Source: Dendrophyllia cribrosa
Lineage: Eukaryota > Cnidaria > Anthozoa > Scleractinia > Dendrophylliidae
Direction: 5' to 3'
NCBI GenBank assembly: GCA_024195265.1
Contig: JAJLRJ010000010.1
Coordinates: forward strand, 32,255,445 to 32,319,444
DNA length: 64,000 nucleotides
Shown here: one piece after another, positions 58,001 through 64,000 of the stretch
Layout of the letters: every line of letters starts with the position of its first letter
How positions within the stretch are numbered: the stretch's first letter is position 1
Notes under the pieces: model-generated
The model's database searches: none
Seen by the model: the letters and a program-made list of their open reading frames with translations, nothing else
Told to the model about the DNA's origin: nothing
Position numbers and translations under genes: made by a program

Positions 58001-59818
58001 AGAGGGGAGGAGAGGGTCCGAACTTTTTGTATTCACGAGTTGGCTCATAAGAGCCTTTGATTTCAATCAGTTTACACAACTTGTCAATTTAGCAGCTTTT
58101 GCTTTTTTAACCGACGTTGTTTCTCTAAACGTTTCCGGTTTTGTCTCTACAGGGTTTTATTTTTTTATAAGAAAAGTCTGTTAATAATTTATTCATGGCA
58201 ATGATAACTTAATCCTTCAGATGAGCCCACTGAAACTACCTGACAGGCAATTTTTAAATAGCTAGCTCAACAAATTATCCAGCAATAATGGATTACCATT
58301 TTGATCTCAGATAATTTGATCTTTATGGGACGATTTTTGAAAACCAAGTTTAACTGAAGCTAACTTTGGGTACCAGACGTTTACTTTTCTCCCGGCATTA
58401 ACAGTTGGGGTCAGAGGTCAGAGGCCATGGGACTGAACAACAGGCTGCCAAGCAGCGAGAGAAATAACAAGACGAGACAAAAGAGGCGTGTAATATGAGA
58501 GAGATGAGAGCATGAAAAAAGGCTCTGGTACCCAGGGTAAACGTCAGTAAAAGAAGAATTAAGTTAGCCTTTTTCATTCTGTGTTACATGTCTTGTAGAT
58601 GAAGGCTGGTTCTCATATAATCGTCAATGTCACCCCGGGCGTCCGAGTCGTTTCAAAAGTTTTTTTGCAAACGACTCAGGCGATCGGGACGACTCAAGCG
58701 ATATTTGGGTTCGCATATGATCGTCCCGGTCGTCCGAATGTCAATAGCGCGGTCATAAACTGGGTCCGACAACATGTTTTGGGCGCGAGAATCGTAAAAT
58801 AAAATGGCGGCTGTTAAAGCAGAGTTAAACTCCGAAGTTGTCACCATTTTGGAACTGGTAGAGCTATGAATACTGGGAAATAATAGTGCATTCTGGGGTA
58901 GATTTGGGTCGCTTCGATCGCCTCAGTCGTCCCGGTCGCCTGAGAGTAGTTCTCATATAATCGTCCCCGATTTTTCACGATCGTCCCAGTCGTCCGGATA
59001 GAACACAGTTCTATCCAAGCGACCGCGATCATCCCAGTCGTCCGGGTCGTTTGCGATCGTCCCGGATCGCGGTCTCTGAAGTGTTATCATATAATCGTCC
59101 CGGTCGTCCGTGCACCTTTTGAAACGACTTGGACGACCGGGACGACCGGGACGATTATATGAGAAACAGCCTTTAAGTCTGTCAGCTTTTAATCTCTGTT
59201 CAGAACATGACTTTCTTGACACCCCCCTTCCCTTTTTTTAAACTACATTTACAGAATTGGCCCTGTAAGTTTTTTTTATCTTGTGAATACGTGAAACGTT
59301 TAACGAGATATCGTATACGAGGACAGATTATGCAAATTTTCACTCGTTCCATCATCTGTAAACGTTTTAATTCCCCAGTGCATTACGTGTTAAAAGATGA
59401 TTGCTATAGCAAACTTTTTTTAATTCCCCATCATCCAGTTGTCTAGACAGTCTTGTTTCACACAATGCATACTTATGTCACGCTAAGTTGTTTTGGTCGT
59501 TTTGAATTTGTTTTACTCTTCAATTCGTTGACTTTAAACTTAGTATGGAAAATTAAAACAGATTAGTGGACTTAACCTTAGCTTACGTTGTTTCATATTT
59601 ACAAGATGGCTCTTAGAACCCTTTGATTTTTCTTTTTATGTCGGGCAGAGTTGTGTGCGTGCTGTTATCCTATTCCACTTCTAGTGTCAAGTATGTATAA
59701 AAAATATCATATAATAAATACTTACCAGTATTAATGGAGGACCAAGACACACGCCAATTAACTGCACGATACACGGATGATCCAGCCCTGACATAATTCG
59801 TGCTTCTCGTAAAAATTC
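53633..59818 (-). CDS. SYK-like: SYK-family cytoplasmic tyrosine kinase, catalytic part only
   Basis: In animals with known function, SYK/ZAP70/SHARK kinases couple immune-type and phagocytic receptors to signalling through tandem SH2 domains. Minus-strand exons are 59726-59818, 57393-57578, 56167-56258, 54950-55076 and 53633-53833 (stop TAA at 53635-53633), all in phase. Motifs run in order: the alpha-C and hinge region, [13 protein letters not shown] (catalytic loop), ISDFGLSR, the activation loop [38 protein letters not shown], and [16 protein letters not shown]. The tandem Tyr followed by K-A and WPVKWYAPE is specific to SYK-type kinases, unlike JAK (no WPVKWYAPE) or FAK. The glycine loop, the ATP-binding Lys and the SH2/ankyrin exons are missing and would lie right of 59818; only a transposon is there within the window. 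SYK versus SHARK cannot be settled from the catalytic half. Confidence 0.87.
53925..54550 (+). repeat. 107 bp dispersed tandem repeat, about 6 units
   Basis: The longest array of the family. ACCACCTTGTACAGCATAAT recurs every 107-108 bases, with GTACCACAGGAAAGTACTGC, CATTTGAATGGTCACACTTT and TTCATCCACAGACTCAAAAG in between. It lies in the last kinase intron. Confidence 0.94.
56014..56088 (+). repeat. GAGTGAGC 8-bp tandem repeat
   Basis: About nine copies of GAGCGAGT with few errors in a kinase intron. Confidence 0.95.
56167..56258 (-). CDS. SYK-like: Kinase exon: DFG motif and activation loop
   Basis: [20 protein letters not shown] then [11 protein letters not shown]. The Asp-Phe-Gly and paired tyrosines (the autophosphorylation sites of SYK) are intact. 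Confidence 0.9.
57393..57578 (-). CDS. SYK-like: Kinase exon: catalytic loop
   Basis: [20 protein letters not shown] leads to [20 protein letters not shown] and [13 protein letters not shown]. His-Arg-Asp and the downstream Asn of the catalytic loop are intact, so the kinase is expected to be active. Confidence 0.88.
57730..58075 (-). repeat. Inverse copies of the 52.1 kb dispersed repeat
   Basis: Two successive partial copies (57890-57965 and 57985-58065) share CGAACTTTTTGTATTCACGA and TGGCTCATAAGAGCCTTTGA. Confidence 0.7.
58602..59173. mobile_element. Terminal-inverted-repeat element of about 570 bp
   Basis: AAGGCTGGTTCTCATATAAT and the inverse of CGATTATATGAGAAACAGCC mark the ends. GACGACT/GGGACGACTC-type tetrads and CATATAATCGTCCCGGTCGT units recur inside in both orientations. 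It lies between the first two kinase exons seen. Confidence 0.8.
59726..59818 (-). CDS. SYK-like: Kinase exon: alpha-C helix to hinge
   Basis: [20 protein letters not shown] followed by [11 protein letters not shown]. The Glu of REARIM is the expected salt-bridge residue for the missing ATP-binding Lys. Acceptor TCATAG, donor GTAAGT. Confidence 0.85.
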
Positions 59819-59893
59819 CTATGAATGGAAAATCAATAGTAAGATTTTAAGCTTTCTTTTTATAGATTGATTTGCAGAATAGTTGTGCACAGG

Positions 59894-60015
59894 AGTAGAT
59901 AGTACAGTGCTAACCGGGGACCACCACGACATATTAAAATAAGGCCTCCTCGCCGGCTCGGAGCCCTTATTTTAATATGTCGTGGTTATCCCCGGTTAGC
60001 ACTGTACTATCTACT
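59894..60015. mobile_element. 122 bp hairpin abutting the Polinton remnant
   Basis: AGTAGATAGTACAGTGCTAA and CCACGACATATTAAAATAAG are mirrored on the right almost exactly. The polymerase reading frame is already open within the right arm edge, so the hairpin and the polymerase fragment are directly joined. Confidence 0.85.
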
Positions 60016-60019
60016 AGTT

Positions 60020-63000
60020 GTTAGCAATCTTGCACACAACCCGGCAGCACAACCCACACCGGCCTGGTATAGCCAATTGAAGAAACGTAAACACTGTATA
60101 TATACCCCCAACATGGCAATGGCAAACGCTGCGCCAAACTTCAACAGAGCACATGCTGGCTACCACGGATGGCTTGCCAGTTACCGAATGGATGTTCCAC
60201 CTGATCTTAGCAGAAAAGATCTTCTGTTTCACAATGAAGTCCTTGACAATATGCTCGGCGTCATAGAAGAGCAATCCTACGAACTTGGGCCTTTGAAGTT
60301 TCAATACACAGTCTTACCAGACATTAAGAAGCAGACAGACGAAGGTGAAGTGAAGGAACATTGTTACGTAGGAGGAGATGGCAACCCAACCATCCAAAAC
60401 GTTTTCAATCGCAAAGAAGTAAAAAGAAAACTTAGGGCTAGAATAGACCAACTTAGGGAGAAAGTCGCTGGCTGGACAGAAAGAGGTTCAGGATGGGTCT
60501 TCGACGGTATCAGAACTGTCTTTCTCGACTTCTCTAGAAACAATCCAATAAGAGGCGGTTCATATATCCCTCTACCACCAAAGCTCAAGGTAAAGCAAGC
60601 CATCATAAACGTCAAAAACAGAGATGATGCTTGTATTAAGTGGGCTTTGAAAGCAGCATTCTTCCCTGCCATTGCACACTCTGACAGGCCAAGCCAATAT
60701 CCTCGAGAAGACGTCTTCAACTTCACAGGCATCTCCTTTCCAACACCTTTGCATGAGATTCCAAAGATCGAGAGGCAGAACGACATTGCAATCAACGTTC
60801 TAGGCTGGGATGGCGGCAAGGTAGTGATATACCATGTGAGCGAGATGGATGCCCCTGGCATACCAAGTGTCAACCTCATGCTCATCACAAAGACTGATAA
60901 CCACACTGGCAATACGAAGTTTCACTACTGCTACATAAAGAGCCTAAGCAGGCTTCTTTATAGCCAACAACAATGCATTGGCCACCATTTGCACTTCTGC
61001 ACTAGGTGCTTGCAGGGCTACACATCGGAAAGAGTTCTCGAGAAACACCGCACTCTATGCATAGGAGCCGCCTCTCGCCCAACAAGAATTGATATGCCTG
61101 AGAAAGGCAGAAACACTCTGCAGTTCACAAACTACCAGAGGCAGATGAAGGCGCCGTTTATCATATACGCTGACAGCGAGAGCATCATCGAGAAGGTTGA
61201 CACATGCATACCAGCACCCGGTAAAAGCAGCACAACGCAGACAGAGATCCACAAACCCTGTGGCTTCTCCTTCATAGCTGTTCGATCTGATGGAGAGGTG
61301 GTGAAAGACTTCCTTTACCGTGGTGAAGACTGTGTGCAAAGGTTTCTTGATGCTCTTGTTGAAACTGAACTCGATTTAAGGGAAACACTCAAGAGGAGGT
61401 GCCGCTGCAAATGACAGGGCAAGACCGGTATGACTTCTACACCGCAACCATTTGTCACATCTGCAAGAAGGACCTTGTCAAGTACAACCAACGCGATGAG
61501 GCTGATTTCTTTCACCCAGACACGGGCGAATACATCGGCAAGGCTCACAGGTACAAAAAATATCCTGGTAGCCGAATACCTTGCTTTTTCGAACTCTACA
61601 ATCAATTAAAACCAGATGACGGCAAGTGGGCCAAGAGGCAGCCTAAGCCAGACGATGCTGAAGAAGAGAGTTTCTGCATTGAATGAGACCAGCCTCTTTT
61701 ACGCCAACAATTCAGAGATGCTGTCAGAGATCACTGCCACATAACTGGTAAGTATCGCGGCGCAGCCCACAATGTGTGTAACCGGAGCTACTTCTGCATC
61801 GACCCAAAGAAAACAATCATTCCGGTTGTCTTTCATAATCTGAAAGGCTACGACGCTCACCATCTGATGCAGCGCATCGCCGAGATCGAGGGCACACCCA
61901 ATCTGAGATGTATCCCAAACAATATGGAGAAATACATCTCATTCTCTCTCGGCAGACTCAGGTTCATTGACAGCTTGCAGTTCATGTGCTCTAGCCTAGA
62001 CAATCTTGTAGGCTCCAACAAGCAAGAGGACTTCGATATCACAAAGCGGCTTATAACTAACCAAGCCAAAAAGGGTCTATTACTCCGCAAGGGCGTCTAT
62101 CCCTATGAGTACATGGACTCCTTCGAGAGATTCAACGAGACATCTCTCCCGCCTAAAGAGGCTTTCTACAGCAAGCTCACAAAGTCTGGTATAGACGATA
62201 AAGACTACGAACATGCCAGGCAAGTCTGGGAAGCATTCGAATGCGAGAATCTCGGGCAGTACCACGATCTCTATCTTGCAACAGACACAGTTCTCCTCGC
62301 GGATGTGTTTGAGAACTTCCGAAAGACATGTCTCAAGCACTACGGTCTTGACCCTGCGCACTACTACACAAGTCCTGGTCTGAGTTGGGACGCGCTACTC
62401 AAACACACGGGAATCCAGCTCGAACTCCTAACCGACTACAACATGTATCTCTTCATCGAGAAGGGAATGCGGGGCGGCATATCAACAGAGATGAAGCGCC
62501 ACTGCAAGGCAAACAATCCATATCTGCAAGACTACAATCCAGAGGAAGAGACCACTTACATTCACTACCTCGACGCAAACAACCTCTATGGTTGGGCCAT
62601 GAGCCAGCCTCTCCCAGTTGGCAATTTCTCATGGGCGCGCATTATGCCCACTGAAAAACAAATTATGAGCTTGCAGCCAGACAGAAAGAGAGGATGCATT
62701 CTGGAGGTGGACCTGGAGTACCCAGAGGAGTTGCATGACGAGCACAACTCTTACCCTCTCGCCCCAGAGAGCACAGAGGTCCCAGAAGAGTGGATGTAGC
62801 CCTACCAACTAGCCCTTGCAAGAGAGCTGAATCTAGGGAAGGACAGAACCAAAAAGCTACTCCTCACCCTGAGAGATAAGAAGAACTATGTCCTCCACTA
62901 CCGCAATCTTCAGCTCTATCTCGAGCTCGGTATGAAACTGAAGAGGGTGCATAACGTTCTCTCCTTCGACCAGAAGGACTGGATGGAGCCATACATCACC

Positions 63001-63834
63001 TTGACCACCGAGCTCAGGAAGCAGGCCAAGACACAGTACGAGAAGGACTTCTTCAAGCTGATGAACAACTCCGTCTTCGGTAAGACAATGGAGAACCTCA
63101 GAAACCGAACCGTTGTCAAGCTCGTACGAGCCAACGAGGAGATAAAACTCCGGAAGCTCCTATCCAGCCCGCTTTTTGCAAGAGCAACGATCTTTAGTGA
63201 CAGCCTGGCCGGCATCCAGATGCATAAAGACAGAATCCTGATGAACAGACCAGTATACACGGGTATGTGCATCCTCGATCTCTCCAAAACCTTGATGTAC
63301 AGGTTCTACTACCAGCACCTCAAGTATAAGTACGGCGCACGGTGCAAGCTACTCTACACCGACACAGACTCTCTCCTACTCGAGATCAAGACGGAGGACA
63401 TCTACAAAGATATGGGGCGCAGTCTCTGGCACTATGACACGAGCGACTATCCCAATGACCATCCTTTGCACAGTCAAGTAAACAAGAAGGTCATCGGTAA
63501 GATGAAGGATGAGTGTGCAGGCAAGCCAATCTCGGAGGTTGTCGCGCTGCGATCAAAGATGTACTCAATCCTTCTCAAGGGCGACAAAAACATCAAGAAG
63601 GCGAAGGGCACGACCAAGGTTGTTACGAAGAAGGAGATTAAACACCAAAATTACAAGGATGCGCTCTTCAGCAGGCAATCCTTCAAGCACGGGATGGACA
63701 GGCTTCGAAGCAAAGACCATCAGATCTTCGGTGAGCATCTCAACAAGACAACACTGTCACCCTTTGACTCCAAGCGCTGGATCAAGGATGATGGTGTCCA
63801 CACGCTTGCATACGGACACAAAGACATACACTAG
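60020..63834 (+). pseudogene. Polinton/Maverick protein-primed family B DNA polymerase, broken
   Basis: Family members copy the element's own DNA from a protein primer. The first clearly family-like residues begin after the ATG at 60113. Order of motifs: GGSYIPLPPKL, a C-H zinc-like stretch with FCTRCLQGY, exonuclease I IIYADSES, CHICKKDL with DHCHITGKYRGAAH, exonuclease II FHNLKGYDAHH, exonuclease III YLATDTVLLADVFE, polymerase A LDANNLYGWAMSQ, B MNNSVFGKTMEN, and C LYTDTDSLLLE; all catalytic Asp residues are in place. Three lesions interrupt it: a frame change of one base near 61389, a TGA at 61684-61686, and a TAG at 62797-62799. It is therefore not functional as written. The region is visibly GC-richer than the surrounding DNA. 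It ends at TAG 63832-63834. Confidence 0.92.
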
Positions 63835-63840
63835 CCCGCG

Positions 63841-64000
63841 CTAGAGTCCAGCCGGTGGTAACTGAGTGCCCGGCGGCACAACCATCAACTCTTCACGAAC
63901 AAACCCTCTCTTAGGGCCATCGTAGAGATAATACACCACTGGCTCATTCGGCTTGGTAACAACTCTCTCAACGTTGTAGACCTTCAAAGACCAGATGGGA
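63841..64000 (-). CDS. C-terminal end of a probable Polinton-type integrase, cut by the window edge
   Basis: A minus-strand frame of 52 codons ends at TAG (63843-63841). It contains WSLKVYNVERVV, PVVYYLYDGPKRGFVREEL and a proline-rich end. A W-x4-Y-x-V-(E/D) start, PV-Y-L and a following F-x-E-E-L match the small beta-barrel region at the C-terminus of Polinton integrases, but no catalytic residue is inside the window. It lies tail to tail with the polymerase, 6 bases between the two stop codons. Confidence 0.55.
   Translation of the reverse strand, partial: PIWSLKVYNVERVVTKPNEPVVYYLYDGPKRGFVREELMVVPPGTQLPPAGL

Noticed and set aside
60364..60912. Long minus-strand frame of 182 codons
   Set aside because: It is antisense to the polymerase, whose motifs read on the plus strand, and shows no domain of its own.
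1..64000. CRISPR array, rRNA genes, bacterial-type operons
   Set aside because: Direct repeats here are satellites or dispersed elements without spacers, and all genes have spliceosomal introns.

Overview
The window is nuclear DNA of an animal, most likely an anthozoan cnidarian such as a stony coral. It is AT-rich, has GT-AG introns, contains three metazoan genes, and is packed with short terminal-inverted-repeat and foldback elements, tRNA-derived SINEs and a dispersed tandem repeat of about 107 bp that I associate with coral genomes. The organism assignment is inference; the three gene families are read directly from exon translations.

All three host genes lie on the minus strand. (1) A PIX-type Rho guanine nucleotide exchange factor (ARHGEF6/7, alpha/beta-PIX) starts at 28461 and runs off the left edge. 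Its CH, SH3, DH and first PH exons are present as 17 exons whose phases match at every join I could test; one short DH exon between 12896 and 15024 was not found. The GIT-binding and coiled-coil parts would lie left of base 1. (2) A complete AGFG1/2 (HRB-type) ArfGAP gene runs from 47304 down to 38199 in 7 exons and encodes 727 residues, with an ArfGAP zinc finger, an FG/Q-rich tail and NPF motifs up to the last residues. (3) The catalytic half of a SYK-family cytoplasmic tyrosine kinase occupies 59818 to 53633 in 5 exons; its N-terminal exons are not in the window.

The right edge (about 60.02-64.0 kb) is a Polinton/Maverick-type insertion: a protein-primed family B DNA polymerase on the plus strand, broken by one frameshift and two in-frame stops, facing tail to tail the C-terminal end of a probable integrase on the minus strand. 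It lies upstream of the first kinase exon seen, so the kinase gene either hosts it in an intron or is cut off there.

The introns and intergenic stretches are repeat country. Intron 355-8074 of the PIX gene holds a satellite of about 2.96 kb with a 43-50 bp unit and longer-period repeats, bracketed by two direct copies of a 400 bp segment. Another PIX intron holds a PIF/Harbinger-type element with a TAA target duplication and a decayed Myb/SANT-like gene, and a third holds an inverted-repeat element carrying a broken THAP zinc finger. At least fifteen further palindromic or inverted-repeat elements and several SINE copies are listed. No rRNA genes, CRISPR arrays or bacterial-type operons are present, and the only tRNA-like sequences are SINE heads.
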